A DNA stretch of 64,000 nucleotides from an uncultured Saprospiraceae bacterium (GTDB lineage Bacteria > Bacteroidota > Bacteroidia > Chitinophagales > Saprospiraceae). Under the pieces are notes generated by a model that did not search any database, was not told the DNA's origin, and worked only from the letters and a program-made list of their open reading frames with translations. Every line of letters starts with the position of its first letter. Positions within the stretch are counted from its first letter, which is position 1. The stretch covers positions 53,979 through 117,978 of the forward strand of contig CALFUU010000040.1 of NCBI GenBank assembly GCA_937929835.1, written 5' to 3'. This document shows positions 49,516 to 60,332 of this stretch, one piece after another. Position numbers and translations under genes: made by a program.

Positions 49516-51309
49516 ATGGCAAAAATCAGTTATACCCTTCTCTTTTGTGCATTATACTTAGGGCAAGTATGCGCACAGACAGAACTCGTATTAGAAAGAG
49601 TCGAAGGACTTAGTTCCAATGACAGAATAGAAGACATCGAAGTACACAAGAACAGTGTGTGGATTGCTAGTAAGGATGGCATATTTACCTTCGATAATGA
49701 CAACAGTACACTTTCCCAGATTATAGATCACGGCAACGCGATGGCTGTCAAAGTCTCCAACAATGGTAGCATATTTTCTGCTTACAATGATAAGACACTC
49801 TTCTACAATGAGGACAACTTAATAGATATAGAGACCAACTTTAAGCGGTTCAAAGGGGATAACTTTGAGTTTGCTGATCTCGAAGTGTATAAAAATGAAT
49901 TATGGGTCGGCTCCTCAAAAGGCCTGTTCATCTTTGATTTAAGAACCAAAAAGCTCAAAAAACACTATACAACTGAAAATAGTAATCTGAGGTCCAATAA
50001 GATCAATTTTGTCATTTACTCAAGGAATAATGAAAGCTTGTGGGTAGGCACTGATGATGGAGCTTTAGAAATTACGGAAAGAACCAAAAAGTGGAAGACA
50101 GAATACAAAGGACATAAGATGATCGCCGCAACCGAGAACAAAGACGGTTTGTGGCTACTATCCGATCTAGAGCTTTATCTCATGATCAAAGGTCGAGAGC
50201 ATCCGCAAGGCCTTAAGAGAGGATTATATCAAGGGCAAGTCAACGATCTCGCTCTAGATAGACAGAACAATCTCTACGTCGCTTCTGATATATTGACGAG
50301 ATTTAATCCCTACGAAGATAAGCTCGACCAGTACGGTGAGAATCTCGGTCTAGCAGCAAGTAAGTGCCTAGCTCTGGCCTGCGATAAAGCTGGCGCTCTA
50401 TGGCTGGGAACTGCCGATGCCGGACTATATAGGATCTACTCTGACTCCATCGATCTTACAGACCTAAGAGTGAGTATGTTTCTAGAGAGCCCGATTACGT
50501 GTCCTGGTGAAGCAGATGCTATGATTAACGTGAGTGTATCTGGTGGTACAGCTCCTTACAAGTACTTGTGGGAACGAGCTAGATTAAAAGGTCAAAGCAA
50601 TCCGCAAAATCTTAAATCTGGAACTTACAAAGTAACCGTTGTAGATGACATGGGGACCAAAGGATATTCCACTATAACTGTATCTGACCCTAAGCCCATT
50701 TCCAATAGGATAGTATTGACAAAACCAGTCACTGGCGCTTCGAGAAATAATGGCTATGCGGTTATAAGTCCCAAAGGCGGCACACCACCCTACGAGATAA
50801 AGTGGGAAAATGGCGAAGAAGGCCTAGAAGCAAAAAAATTGGCACTAGGTTCCAATGCACTCGTGATTACCGATGACAATGGTTGCTCCGCCGCCTCAGC
50901 AGTAGAAATCACCAAACCTAAAATCCTTCCTGATCTCAATATAGCTACCCTTAAGGTAGGTCAGACTCTAAGAATCAACAAATTATACTTCGAAGCCGAT
51001 AGTAGTACAATGTCCAATGAATCATTTGATGTACTAGAAGAGGTCTACGACTTTATGGATCAAAATAAAAACGTAGCTATCGAAATCGGTGGGCATACCA
51101 ATGATATTCCACCAGACGAATATTGCGACAAACTCTCTACGACCAGAGCCAAGACTGTTGCAGACTTTTTATATTCTAAAGGTATCCTCTCTGAGAGAAT
51201 AACCTATAAGGGTTACGGAAAACGTAAACCGATAGCTTCTAATGAAAGTGCTTCTGGAAGAAGAAAAAACCAGCGAGTTGAAATCAAGATTCTCCGTTTA
51301 CAAGGCTAG
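49516..51309 (+). CDS. Secreted beta-propeller (Reg_prop-like), SprB-like repeat and OmpA C-terminal fusion protein
   Basis: Signal peptide; SLWVGTDDGALEITERTKKWK propeller blades; GTAPYKYLWE and GTPPYEIKWENGEEG SprB-type repeats; OmpA LYFEADSSTMSNESFDVLEEV...GHTND...RRKNQRVEIKI. Confidence 0.88.
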   Translation: MAKISYTLLFCALYLGQVCAQTELVLERVEGLSSNDRIEDIEVHKNSVWIASKDGIFTFDNDNSTLSQIIDHGNAMAVKVSNNGSIFSAYNDKTLFYNEDNLIDIETNFKRFKGDNFEFADLEVYKNELWVGSSKGLFIFDLRTKKLKKHYTTENSNLRSNKINFVIYSRNNESLWVGTDDGALEITERTKKWKTEYKGHKMIAATENKDGLWLLSDLELYLMIKGREHPQGLKRGLYQGQVNDLALDRQNNLYVASDILTRFNPYEDKLDQYGENLGLAASKCLALACDKAGALWLGTADAGLYRIYSDSIDLTDLRVSMFLESPITCPGEADAMINVSVSGGTAPYKYLWERARLKGQSNPQNLKSGTYKVTVVDDMGTKGYSTITVSDPKPISNRIVLTKPVTGASRNNGYAVISPKGGTPPYEIKWENGEEGLEAKKLALGSNALVITDDNGCSAASAVEITKPKILPDLNIATLKVGQTLRINKLYFEADSSTMSNESFDVLEEVYDFMDQNKNVAIEIGGHTNDIPPDEYCDKLSTTRAKTVADFLYSKGILSERITYKGYGKRKPIASNESASGRRKNQRVEIKILRLQG

Positions 51310-51322
51310 ATAGACAATCACC

Positions 51323-51421
51323 CTATTGATTGATTTTGTACTTATCACAGTAGGAGTTGGGGGTCGTCATAGAAACCTCTTCTCCTGATGTCTGCTGCCC
51401 TAGTCTGTACACAAAATGCAT
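51323..51421 (-). CDS. Possible 32-aa micro-ORF
   Basis: MHFVYRLGQQTSGEEVSMTTPNSYCDKYKINQ*, read by hand; no supporting homology. Confidence 0.2.
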   Translation of the reverse strand: MHFVYRLGQQTSGEEVSMTTPNSYCDKYKINQ

Positions 51422-51678
51422 TTTCTTATGGATAAGGAGTGTTGTTCAGAATGTAGAAGCACTCATATGTTAAAAACTGTAAATCTGTCAGCAGCCCCTA
51501 TACAGCCAAACTTTAACACTTGGACAGACATTAATTTTGCATATCCTATAAATTACAATACTATAGTCTTATTACTCTACTTATTTTACCTGATTATTCT
51601 GTCAAATTCTAAAATTATTACATATTATAATTTTTGATTTAGTATATTGGCTTTAATTGCTAACTAAAAAAACTTTAA

Positions 51679-52329
51679 ATGAATAAGTTACTTGTTGAAT
51701 TTGTAGGTACATTTTTCTTTGTACTGACTATTGTCTGCGTGGTCAATGGTATCGCTGCTGACAACTATATGGCACCCGTAGCGATAGGATCAGCTCTTAT
51801 GATTATGGTCTATGCTGGTGGTCACATCTCTGGTGGACATTACAATCCCGCTGTTACAATAGGCTGCCTATTGCGCGGTAAGATTTCTGGTGGAGAGGTA
51901 CCTGGCTATATAATCGCTCAGGTTCTAGGAGCTATACTTGCTGCCGTTATTGGTGCTGCTGTCTTAGGCAAAGGTGTTATAATGGGCGGAGGCGAAATGC
52001 CAAGTAATATGGCTGCCGCATTTACTGCAGAGTTACTTGGAACTTTTGCTTTGGTATGGGTCGTGCTTCAGACGGCCACAACTGCTTCTACAGCAGGCAA
52101 TTCTTACTATGGTTTGGCTATCGGCTTTACTGTAGTTGTAATGGCGTATGCCCTTGGTGGCTTTGGAACAGGAGGTTGTTTCAATCCTGCGATTGCTATA
52201 GGAGCAGCTATGAACGGATTAGCTGGCTGGGGTACAGCTGGGTTAGCCATTGTTGCAGATGTGATAGGTGGTGTCCTAGCCGCTATTGTATTCAAGGCTG
52301 CATATACGAGCCAAGGCGCTGATGACTAA
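51679..52329 (+). CDS. Aquaporin/MIP-family channel with atypical selectivity filter
   Basis: GGHISGGHYNPAVTIG and GGCFNPAIAIG (two NPA motifs), six hydrophobic segments. Confidence 0.92.
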   Translation: MNKLLVEFVGTFFFVLTIVCVVNGIAADNYMAPVAIGSALMIMVYAGGHISGGHYNPAVTIGCLLRGKISGGEVPGYIIAQVLGAILAAVIGAAVLGKGVIMGGGEMPSNMAAAFTAELLGTFALVWVVLQTATTASTAGNSYYGLAIGFTVVVMAYALGGFGTGGCFNPAIAIGAAMNGLAGWGTAGLAIVADVIGGVLAAIVFKAAYTSQGADD

Positions 52330-52357
52330 TTAAGAACTATCGAACCAATATGATATT

Positions 52358-52390
52358 ACCCGAGGCCTCCTAGAGGTCTTGGGTTTTTTG
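52358..52390 (+). terminator. Rho-independent terminator after the aquaporin gene
   Basis: acccgaggcctc-cta-gaggtcttgggt stem-loop then T6. Confidence 0.85.
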
Positions 52391-52392
52391 TT

Positions 52393-55300
52393 TTACATCG
52401 ACCTTCTATACTTACCGCCCACCTGAAACAGTGCATTGGTGATCTGACCCAAAGTACACGTCTTAGCGACCTCCATCAATGCTTCAAAAAGGTTTTCATT
52501 CTTGACAGCTACTTTCTGTAGATCAGATAAATTATTTGGTGTCTCCTGCGCGCTGAGTTTGTGGATATCCTCTAAGTTTTTAATCTGCAACTTTTTCTCT
52601 TCTTCAGTGGCTCTGATGACTTCATCAGGTATGACAGTCGGTGAGCCTTTAGAGGATAAGAAAGTATTGACCCCGATAATCGGGTACTCGCCTGTATGCT
52701 TGAGTGTCTCGTAATAGAGTGATTCCTCTTGGATCTTGCTACGTTGATACATCGTCTCCATAGCACCGAGCACACCACCCCTTTCCGTAATTCTATCAAA
52801 CTCTGTCAACACCGCTTGCTCTACTAGATCGGTCAACTCCTCTATTATAAAGGAGCCTTGTAGTGGGTTCTCATTCTTAGCCAGACCCAGTTCATGATTG
52901 ATGATCATTTGTATGGCTACCGCTCTTCTGACACTTTCTTCTGTAGGTGTCGTTATGGCTTCATCATAGGCATTGGTGTGGAGCGAGTTACAATTGTCGT
53001 AGATCGCATAGAGTGCTTGCAGAGTAGTCCTGATATCATTGAAGTCTATCTCTTGCGCATGTAATGATCTTCCGGAAGTCTGGATGTGATACTTGAGCTT
53101 TTGTGCTCTGGCATTGGCACCGTACTTATGCTTCATAGCCTTAGCCCATATTCTTCTTGCTACTCTGCCAATCACTGCATACTCAGGATCGACACCATTA
53201 GAGAAAAAGAAAGAAAGGTTGGGTGCAAAAGCATTGATGTCCATCCCTCTAGACAAGTAATACTCTACAAAAGTAAAACCATTAGACAGTGTGAAGGCCA
53301 ACTGTGTGATAGGATTAGCCCCTGCCTCTGCGATGTGGTAACCTGAGATAGATACCGAGTAAAAATTACGAACACCCTGATCTATAAAATACTGTTGTAC
53401 ATCCCCCATCAATCTCAAAGAAAACTCTGTGGAAAAGATACAGGTATTCTGCGCTTGATCTTCTTTAAGGATATCTGCCTGCACTGTTCCTCTTACAGAA
53501 TTCAGCGCCTTCTTTTTTAGCTCCGCATATACCGTCGGCTCTAAAATCTGGTCTCCTGTCAGTCCTAGGAGCATCAGACCTAGACCATCATTACCTTCAG
53601 GAATATCGCCCTCATAGCGTGGTCTCGGGAGGCCCTGGTTATCATAGACTTCTTTAAACTTGGCCTCGACCTTAGATTCTAATCCGTTTTCCTTGATATA
53701 TAATTCACATTGCTGATCGATAGCAGCATTCATAAAGTAGGCGGCTATGGTGGCTGCAGGGCCATTGATCGTCATAGATACCGATGTCTTGGGATCGCAA
53801 AGGTCAAAGCCAGAGTACAACTTCTTAGCATCATTGAGCGAGCTGATGTTGACCCCAGAATTCCCTACCTTACCATAGATGTCAGGTCTGTAGTCAGGAT
53901 CTTCTCCGTATAAGGTCACAGAATCAAAGGCCGTCGACAACCGCTTAGCAGGCATACCATTAGAGAGATAATGGAACCGCTTATTGGTTCTCTCAGGGCC
54001 ACCCTCTCCAGCAAACATCCTTGTCGGATCCTCCCCCTTTCTCTTAAATGGGAAGACACCAGAAGTGTAAGGAAACTCCCCCGGCACATTCTCTTGCTTA
54101 GACCACCTCAATATATCGCCTCTGTCTTTATACCGGGGCAAAACTACTTTCGGTATATCATTCTGAGATAGAGACTTGGTGAAATTCTCAATCTTGAATT
54201 CTTTATCTCGTACTTTATACGTGAAGTGCTCGGCTGTATACTTTGCCTTTTTCTCTTCCCACGCTTCTAGCAGTTCTTTATTTTCTCGAGACAATTCTTG
54301 CTCTAGGTTTTTCTTAGCCTCTGTCAAGGCTTCTTGCACACTAGCCTCTTTCACCAATTCCATACTGCTGTCTAAGCCAGAGAGCTGACGTGCTATCTCG
54401 GACTGATCCTCTACTTCTTTATCGTACTTGTGGATGGTCTCTGTTATTTCTGACAAGTAACGTACTCGAGAAGGTGGGATGATGTATTGCTTTTCTGACT
54501 GCCCTTCTGGTAGATCATTCAATTGATTTTTAGGCCAAAGTTTGTCCATCAATTCATTGAAAACGGCATTGACGCCTGGGTCATTAAACTGAGAGGCTAT
54601 CGTCCCGTAGACAGGCATAGTAGCTACATCCTCGTGCCATAGATCGTGATTGCGTTGGAATTGCTTTCTTACATCTCTGATGGCATCTAAAGAGCCACGC
54701 TTATCAAACTTATTGATCACGATAAGGTTGGCAAAATCGAGCATATCTATCTTCTCTAACTGCGAGGCAGCACCAAATTCTGGTGTCATCACATAAACAG
54801 AAAAATCCGCGTGATCGACAATCTCAGAATCTGATTGCCCGATACCAGAAGTCTCTAAGATAATCAGATCGAAGCCAGACTTCTTGAGGATGGCTATAGT
54901 GCCATCTATATGCTTATTCAGCGCGGCATTGTACTGACGTGTAGCCAGAGAACGCATAAAGATTCTAGAGTCAGAAATAGAATTCATACGGATTCTATCT
55001 CCTAATAGTGCCCCACCTGTTTTCCTTTTAGATGGATCTACGGATATGATGGCTAGAGTCTTTTCTGGATTTGCTGCGAGATACCGCAAGACGAGCTCAT
55101 CGACAAGACTTGATTTTCCTGCGCCACCTGTACCTGTGATACCTAGGACCGGCGTATCAGAATCTTTGACTTCTTCTTTTAGTTTTTGCAACCAGCTTGT
55201 ATTGTCCTCTGGATAGTTTTCTATTGCTGAAATCAAACGAGCTATAGAGGTAGAATCCTTACCAGAAATTTTCTTTAGTTGACCATTAAGTTTTTCTGCT

Positions 55301-55740
55301 ATGGGATAATCACATTGTTGGAGGAGATCATTGATCATTCCTTGCAAACCCATAGACCTACCATCATCGGGAGAGTAAATCTTGGTAATCCCATACTGAT
55401 GCAAGTCCTCTATCTCGGAAGGCAATATGGTTCCACCGCCACCACCAAATATTTTGATATGTCCCGCTCCTTTTTCCTTGAGTAGATCGTAAGCGTATTT
55501 AAAGAATTCATTATGACCTCCTTGATAAGAAGTCAGAGCGATGCCTTGTACATCTTCTTCTATAGCGGCGTCTACAATTTCGTGTACGGGTCTGTTATGG
55601 CCTAAGTGAATGACCTCCGCGCCTGACCTTTGTATGATACGACGCATAATATTTATGGCTGCATCGTGTCCATCAAAAAGTGAACCCGCAGTTAAGATTC
55701 TAATCTTGTTCTTAGACTTATACGGTGCTATCTTTTCCAT
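52393..55740 (-). CDS. icmF: Fused isobutyryl-CoA mutase IcmF (B12-binding, MeaB-like GTPase and mutase domains)
   Basis: [105 protein letters not shown]. Confidence 0.95.
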   Translation of the reverse strand: MEKIAPYKSKNKIRILTAGSLFDGHDAAINIMRRIIQRSGAEVIHLGHNRPVHEIVDAAIEEDVQGIALTSYQGGHNEFFKYAYDLLKEKGAGHIKIFGGGGGTILPSEIEDLHQYGITKIYSPDDGRSMGLQGMINDLLQQCDYPIAEKLNGQLKKISGKDSTSIARLISAIENYPEDNTSWLQKLKEEVKDSDTPVLGITGTGGAGKSSLVDELVLRYLAANPEKTLAIISVDPSKRKTGGALLGDRIRMNSISDSRIFMRSLATRQYNAALNKHIDGTIAILKKSGFDLIILETSGIGQSDSEIVDHADFSVYVMTPEFGAASQLEKIDMLDFANLIVINKFDKRGSLDAIRDVRKQFQRNHDLWHEDVATMPVYGTIASQFNDPGVNAVFNELMDKLWPKNQLNDLPEGQSEKQYIIPPSRVRYLSEITETIHKYDKEVEDQSEIARQLSGLDSSMELVKEASVQEALTEAKKNLEQELSRENKELLEAWEEKKAKYTAEHFTYKVRDKEFKIENFTKSLSQNDIPKVVLPRYKDRGDILRWSKQENVPGEFPYTSGVFPFKRKGEDPTRMFAGEGGPERTNKRFHYLSNGMPAKRLSTAFDSVTLYGEDPDYRPDIYGKVGNSGVNISSLNDAKKLYSGFDLCDPKTSVSMTINGPAATIAAYFMNAAIDQQCELYIKENGLESKVEAKFKEVYDNQGLPRPRYEGDIPEGNDGLGLMLLGLTGDQILEPTVYAELKKKALNSVRGTVQADILKEDQAQNTCIFSTEFSLRLMGDVQQYFIDQGVRNFYSVSISGYHIAEAGANPITQLAFTLSNGFTFVEYYLSRGMDINAFAPNLSFFFSNGVDPEYAVIGRVARRIWAKAMKHKYGANARAQKLKYHIQTSGRSLHAQEIDFNDIRTTLQALYAIYDNCNSLHTNAYDEAITTPTEESVRRAVAIQMIINHELGLAKNENPLQGSFIIEELTDLVEQAVLTEFDRITERGGVLGAMETMYQRSKIQEESLYYETLKHTGEYPIIGVNTFLSSKGSPTVIPDEVIRATEEEKKLQIKNLEDIHKLSAQETPNNLSDLQKVAVKNENLFEALMEVAKTCTLGQITNALFQVGGKYRRSM

Positions 55741-55794
55741 AATATAAGGTTAGGTGTAGTGCAATAAAACGTGTCAACGAAAATAGTACAATAG

Positions 55795-55812
55795 TTAGTC
55801 AAAATTGACTAA
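55795..55812. promoter_or_regulatory. Palindromic operator-like site TTAGTCAA-AA-TTGACTAA upstream of icmF
   Basis: Perfect 8-bp inverted repeat with 2-nt spacer, 54 nt upstream of the icmF start. Confidence 0.45.
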
Positions 55813-55859
55813 AACCAAATCTCTCCGCTCGACTGACCTGTAACCTTCTAGTTGGAAGA

Positions 55860-56648
55860 CTAGCTATTAGTGCCTCTGAAATTTGGCTTCCGCTTCTCTA
55901 TAAATGCTGCAACACCTTCTTTGGTTTGGTCAGAAGCCATCGCTTTTCCGAAATAATCTATTTCCAATCCAAACCCATCTTGCTCCTTATCGAAATAAGC
56001 ATTGACTGTCTCGATAGTCTTGGCAACGGCATCAGGACCACGACTGCCTATCTTAGAGATGATTTTAGTAGCCACAGACATCAATTCCTGAGGTGGTGTG
56101 ACATGGGTGACCAAGCCGTATTCTAGAGCCTTAGTGGCGTCTATCATATCTGCAGTCAGAAGGAGCTCCATCGCCCTACCCTTACCCAGATATTGTATGA
56201 ATCTCTGAGAGCCACCATAGCCGGGTATCAAGCCTAGCTTTACCTCTGGCTGACCAAACATCGCATTATCGCTACATATCCGTAGATGACAAGCCATCGC
56301 TAATTCATTGCCTCCACCAAGTGAGTAGCCATTGATAGCTGCTATGACAGGCACAGGACATTGCTCTATACTGTTAAACACCTTATGCCCAAAAGCAGAT
56401 TTCTCGCTACCCTCCTCAGCTGTCAACCCAATGAACTCCTTGATATCAGCACCAGCAATAAAAGCCTTATCTCCAGAGCCAGTTATAATGATCCCCTTTA
56501 ATTCATCCAAGGGTAAGCCTTCACTGAACAAATAGCCTACCTCAGACATCACCGTATGGTTAATAGCATTTAGGGCCTTAGGTCGGTTGATGGTGATTAC
56601 GGCTATCCCATCTTTGATATCTACTAATAAAGTCTCGAGTGTTTTCAT
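55860..56648 (-). CDS. Enoyl-CoA hydratase/isomerase family protein
   Basis: AVITINRPKALNAINHTVMSEVG, FIAGADIKEF, AINGYSLGGGNELAMACHLRI; start placed at MKTLETLLVD because the track ORF runs into glnS. Confidence 0.95.
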   Translation of the reverse strand: MKTLETLLVDIKDGIAVITINRPKALNAINHTVMSEVGYLFSEGLPLDELKGIIITGSGDKAFIAGADIKEFIGLTAEEGSEKSAFGHKVFNSIEQCPVPVIAAINGYSLGGGNELAMACHLRICSDNAMFGQPEVKLGLIPGYGGSQRFIQYLGKGRAMELLLTADMIDATKALEYGLVTHVTPPQELMSVATKIISKIGSRGPDAVAKTIETVNAYFDKEQDGFGLEIDYFGKAMASDQTKEGVAAFIEKRKPNFRGTNS

Positions 56649-56667
56649 TTCAATCTTAGATTTACAA

Positions 56668-58356
56668 TTATTTCTTCTGCATTTTGGCCCAGCTATCACG
56701 CATCGTTACTGTTCGATTAAATACCAATTTATCTGGAGTAGAATCGGCATCTTTAATAAAGTATCCTTTTCGCATAAACTGTAATGGCTCTGTTTCTCCA
56801 ACCTCCTTGAGATGGGCCTCAGCAATGGCTTCATTATTGATCACGAGTGACTCCTTGTTGAAGAACTCTAGAAAGTCCTTGTCCTCGTGTCCAGTCGGCG
56901 TAGGATCGACAAACAGGCGATCGTATAACCTCAACTCTAGAGGTATCCCTGAAGTAGAATCTACCCAGTGCATCGTGCCTTTCACTTTAATACCGGAGTT
57001 ATCACTACCACTCTTACTCTCTGGAAAATACTTACAGTGCACTTCTGTAATATTACCAGCCTCATCTTGCAGATACTTTTCTGCTTGGATGATATAGGCT
57101 CCCTTAAGTCTCACGTGCTTATCAGGTGCTAGTCGGAAATACTTCTTAGGTGGATCTATCATAAAATCTCCGCGCTCTATCCATATCTCTCTGGAGAAGG
57201 TCATCATATGCTCTCCAGCAGAATCGTCTTGCGGATTATTCTTAGACGGTAAGTTTTCGACTTGACCCTCAGGATAATTTGTTATGACGAGTTTCAATGG
57301 ATCCATTACGACCATCGCCCTCGTAGCGACTTGATTCAAGTCATCTCGGATTATGGATTCTAGCAACTCCATTTCTTGCAGATTATCTCGCTTCTGTACA
57401 CCTGTCTGTGCACAGAATCTTCTTATCGATTGCGGGAGATAGCCTCTTCTGCGCATACCCGACAAGGTTGACATTCTAGGATCATCCCAGCCACTCACGA
57501 GACCTTCTTCTACGAGCTTAAGGAGTCTTCTCTTAGATGTGATCATATACGCCACATTCATCCTCGCAAACTCGTATTGCTTAGATGGAAAGATGCCCAG
57601 CTTCTCGACAAACCAATCATACAAGGGTCGGTGATGCATAAACTCTAGGGAGCAGCAGCTGTGTGTGATGTTCTCTATAGAATCCGACTGCCCGTGAGCG
57701 AAGTCATACATCGGATAGATACACCACTCATCGCCTGTATTGTGGTGGTGCGCATGCTTAATCCTGTAGATCACAGGATCCCGCATCAGCATATTAGGCG
57801 CGGTCATATCTATCTTGGCTCGGAGGACCATAGCGCCGTCTGGGAAATCGCCGGCTTTCATCTTGTGGAAAAGCTCGAGATTTTCTTCAGGCTTTCTATC
57901 TCTGAAGGGACTTGCCTTGCCTGGCTTGGTCGGTGTGCCCTTCATCTCTGCCATCTCTTCTGGTGTAGAAGAATCTACGTAAGCCAAGCCTTTATTGATC
58001 AAATCTTCGGCGTAGGCGTAGAGCTGCGGGAAGTAGTTGGACGTATATAGCGCCTCGCCTTCCCACTGATAGCCGAGCCAGTTGATATCTTTTTTTATAG
58101 AGTTGACATATTCTACGTCTTCCTTGACAGGATTGGTATCGTCAAATCTGAGATTGGTCTTACCACCATATTGCTTAGCTGTCTCAAAATTGATCCAGAT
58201 GGCCTTAGCGTGGCCGATGTGCAGGTAGCCATTAGGCTCTGGCGGGAATCGCATATGGACCCTACCCTCGTGCTTACCTGAGGCGATATCGGCTTCGATA
58301 ATTTCTTGTATAAAATTCTTACTCTCTTTGACTTCTTTATTTTCGTTTTGACTCAT
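56668..58356 (-). CDS. glnS: Glutaminyl-tRNA synthetase
   Basis: VHMRFPPEPNGYLHIGHAKAIWINFETA, LRFDDTNPVKEDVEYV, ITSKRRLLKLVEEGLVSGWDDPRM. Confidence 0.97.
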   Translation of the reverse strand: MSQNENKEVKESKNFIQEIIEADIASGKHEGRVHMRFPPEPNGYLHIGHAKAIWINFETAKQYGGKTNLRFDDTNPVKEDVEYVNSIKKDINWLGYQWEGEALYTSNYFPQLYAYAEDLINKGLAYVDSSTPEEMAEMKGTPTKPGKASPFRDRKPEENLELFHKMKAGDFPDGAMVLRAKIDMTAPNMLMRDPVIYRIKHAHHHNTGDEWCIYPMYDFAHGQSDSIENITHSCCSLEFMHHRPLYDWFVEKLGIFPSKQYEFARMNVAYMITSKRRLLKLVEEGLVSGWDDPRMSTLSGMRRRGYLPQSIRRFCAQTGVQKRDNLQEMELLESIIRDDLNQVATRAMVVMDPLKLVITNYPEGQVENLPSKNNPQDDSAGEHMMTFSREIWIERGDFMIDPPKKYFRLAPDKHVRLKGAYIIQAEKYLQDEAGNITEVHCKYFPESKSGSDNSGIKVKGTMHWVDSTSGIPLELRLYDRLFVDPTPTGHEDKDFLEFFNKESLVINNEAIAEAHLKEVGETEPLQFMRKGYFIKDADSTPDKLVFNRTVTMRDSWAKMQKK

Positions 58357-58406
58357 TGTCTTATTTTTTGATTGATCGACCTATCCACATTTCTCTTGGA
58401 TAAGCT

Positions 58407-60248
58407 TTACATATATTCTGGCATTTCCATTCCGAGCAACTGCATAGATGACTCTAGAATAGATCCAATAGTCTGCGATAGATACAATCTATTTTGCTTG
58501 AGACTTTCGGTTTCCGCATTGAGGATTCTGCAATCGTGATAAAATCTGTGGAAACTCTTAGCTAAAGTATAACTGTAGTTCGCAATGATACTCGGGTCAT
58601 ACTTATTGAAAGCCTCTTCTAATACGTGGGGATATTGTGACAGCTGCACGATAAGGTCCCTTTCTAAATTATTAAACTCTAAAGCCTCTTGTGGTTGATC
58701 TGCTTTAGTGACTCCAGCTTTTCTAAAAATGGATTGTATCCGCACATAAGCATTCTGGATATAAGGACCCGTCTGACCTTGCATATCCACAGACTCTTTG
58801 GGATCAAAAGTCATCCGCTTTTTAGGATTGACCTTGATAATAAAATATTTCAAAGCCGAGAGTCCTACCTTGCGGTATATTTCTTCTTGCTCTTCTGTAC
58901 TGATACCTTCTAGGCCACCGCGCTCTTGCGAGGCTTTGCGAGCTTCGCCAATCACTTCTTCTACTAGATCATCGGCATCGACGACAGTGCCTTCTCTAGA
59001 CTTCATCTTGCCAGACGGTAGATCTACCATCCCATATGATAGATGATACAGGCTATCTGCGTAAGGCTCTCCTAATCGCTTCAGAATTTCGAACAATACT
59101 TTAAAGTGGTAATCCTGCTCATCCGCTACCACATAGACGAGATGGTCCATTTTGTACTGCTCGTAACGCTGGTGTGCTGTACCTAAGTCTTGTGTCACAT
59201 AGACCGACGTGCCGTCACTTCTCAAGACGATCTTGTGATCCATCTTGGCGGACTCGAGGTCTATCCAAGTACTGCCATCATCCTTCTTATAAAACACCCC
59301 AGACTTTAATCCCTCATCTACAAATTCCTTCCCCAGCAAGTAGGTCTCTGACTCGTAATTATTGTAATCAAAATCGACGCCTAGTTTCTTATACGTCGTC
59401 TCGAAACCATCGTAGACCCAGCCATTCATTTTTTCCCATAGTGCTTTCACCTCTGGATTGTCGGCTTCCCACTTGAGGAGCATCTCCTTGGTACGAGCAC
59501 CTATAGCACTGTACTCATTAAAATATTTGTTCTTGTAGCCTTTGAAAAAAGTCTCTGCATCCTGCCCTTCTTTCGCCAAGGAAGAAAAAACTTCTTGACC
59601 TACATCCGTCTCTTGCCACGCCTTGTATTCTTTTTGGAAGACTTGCTCAAAAGCCACATAGTAAGAGCCGACAAAGTGATCACCTTTAGTGCCCGTGCTC
59701 TCTGGTGTCTTGCCCTCTCCGAGATCTTGCCAAGCTATCATCGACTTGCAGACAGCGATGCCTCGGTCATTAATGACTTGGGTCTTTATCACCTTGTATC
59801 CATTGGCCTCCGCAATCTGCGCCATAGACCAACCTAAAAGGATGTTTCGAATATGGCCAAGATGAAGGGGCTTGTTGGTATTGGGTGAGGAGAACTCTAC
59901 CATAAAGGTCTTCCCATTGGCTGGCTTAGACCCAAAGGTCTCGTCTCCTACTGTGGATAAGGCTGTGGACCAAAATCCATCATTTAAGCTCAGATTCAAG
60001 AAACCCTTAACGACGTTAAAGTCAGAAACGATAGACGAATTCTCTTTTAGATAAGCACCCATTTGCTCCCCTAGGACTTCTGGTTTGTTCTTAAGTGCCT
60101 TGACTAGGGGGAAGGTGACAAAAGTATATTCACCCTCAAATTCCTTCTTTGTAGGACTTACAATTAATTGATTATCAGGTAGTTGATAGTCAAATACGTG
60201 CTTGATAGCTCCCTTTATTTCCGCTTGCAGATTTGCCAGCATTCCCAT
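58407..60248 (-). CDS. argS: Arginyl-tRNA synthetase
   Basis: FSSPNTNKPLHLGHIRNILLG, GMVDLPSGKMKSREGTVV. Confidence 0.97.
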   Translation of the reverse strand: MGMLANLQAEIKGAIKHVFDYQLPDNQLIVSPTKKEFEGEYTFVTFPLVKALKNKPEVLGEQMGAYLKENSSIVSDFNVVKGFLNLSLNDGFWSTALSTVGDETFGSKPANGKTFMVEFSSPNTNKPLHLGHIRNILLGWSMAQIAEANGYKVIKTQVINDRGIAVCKSMIAWQDLGEGKTPESTGTKGDHFVGSYYVAFEQVFQKEYKAWQETDVGQEVFSSLAKEGQDAETFFKGYKNKYFNEYSAIGARTKEMLLKWEADNPEVKALWEKMNGWVYDGFETTYKKLGVDFDYNNYESETYLLGKEFVDEGLKSGVFYKKDDGSTWIDLESAKMDHKIVLRSDGTSVYVTQDLGTAHQRYEQYKMDHLVYVVADEQDYHFKVLFEILKRLGEPYADSLYHLSYGMVDLPSGKMKSREGTVVDADDLVEEVIGEARKASQERGGLEGISTEEQEEIYRKVGLSALKYFIIKVNPKKRMTFDPKESVDMQGQTGPYIQNAYVRIQSIFRKAGVTKADQPQEALEFNNLERDLIVQLSQYPHVLEEAFNKYDPSIIANYSYTLAKSFHRFYHDCRILNAETESLKQNRLYLSQTIGSILESSMQLLGMEMPEYM

Positions 60249-60332
60249 AACTCATAATTAGACAACGAAAATACTCTATATCGAGAAGGTATTCTTATAG
60301 ATCCCCTAAGAAGGGAACGAACTGCGTATAGC

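Noticed and set aside
51416-51637. 73-aa plus ORF before the aquaporin gene
   Set aside because: C-terminus is AT-rich low-complexity translation of intergenic DNA; no motif.
52393-55740. DGHDAA instead of DxHxxG in the IcmF B12-binding domain considered as an anomaly
   Set aside because: I recall [13 protein letters not shown] as usual for the IcmF family, so not treated as unusual.
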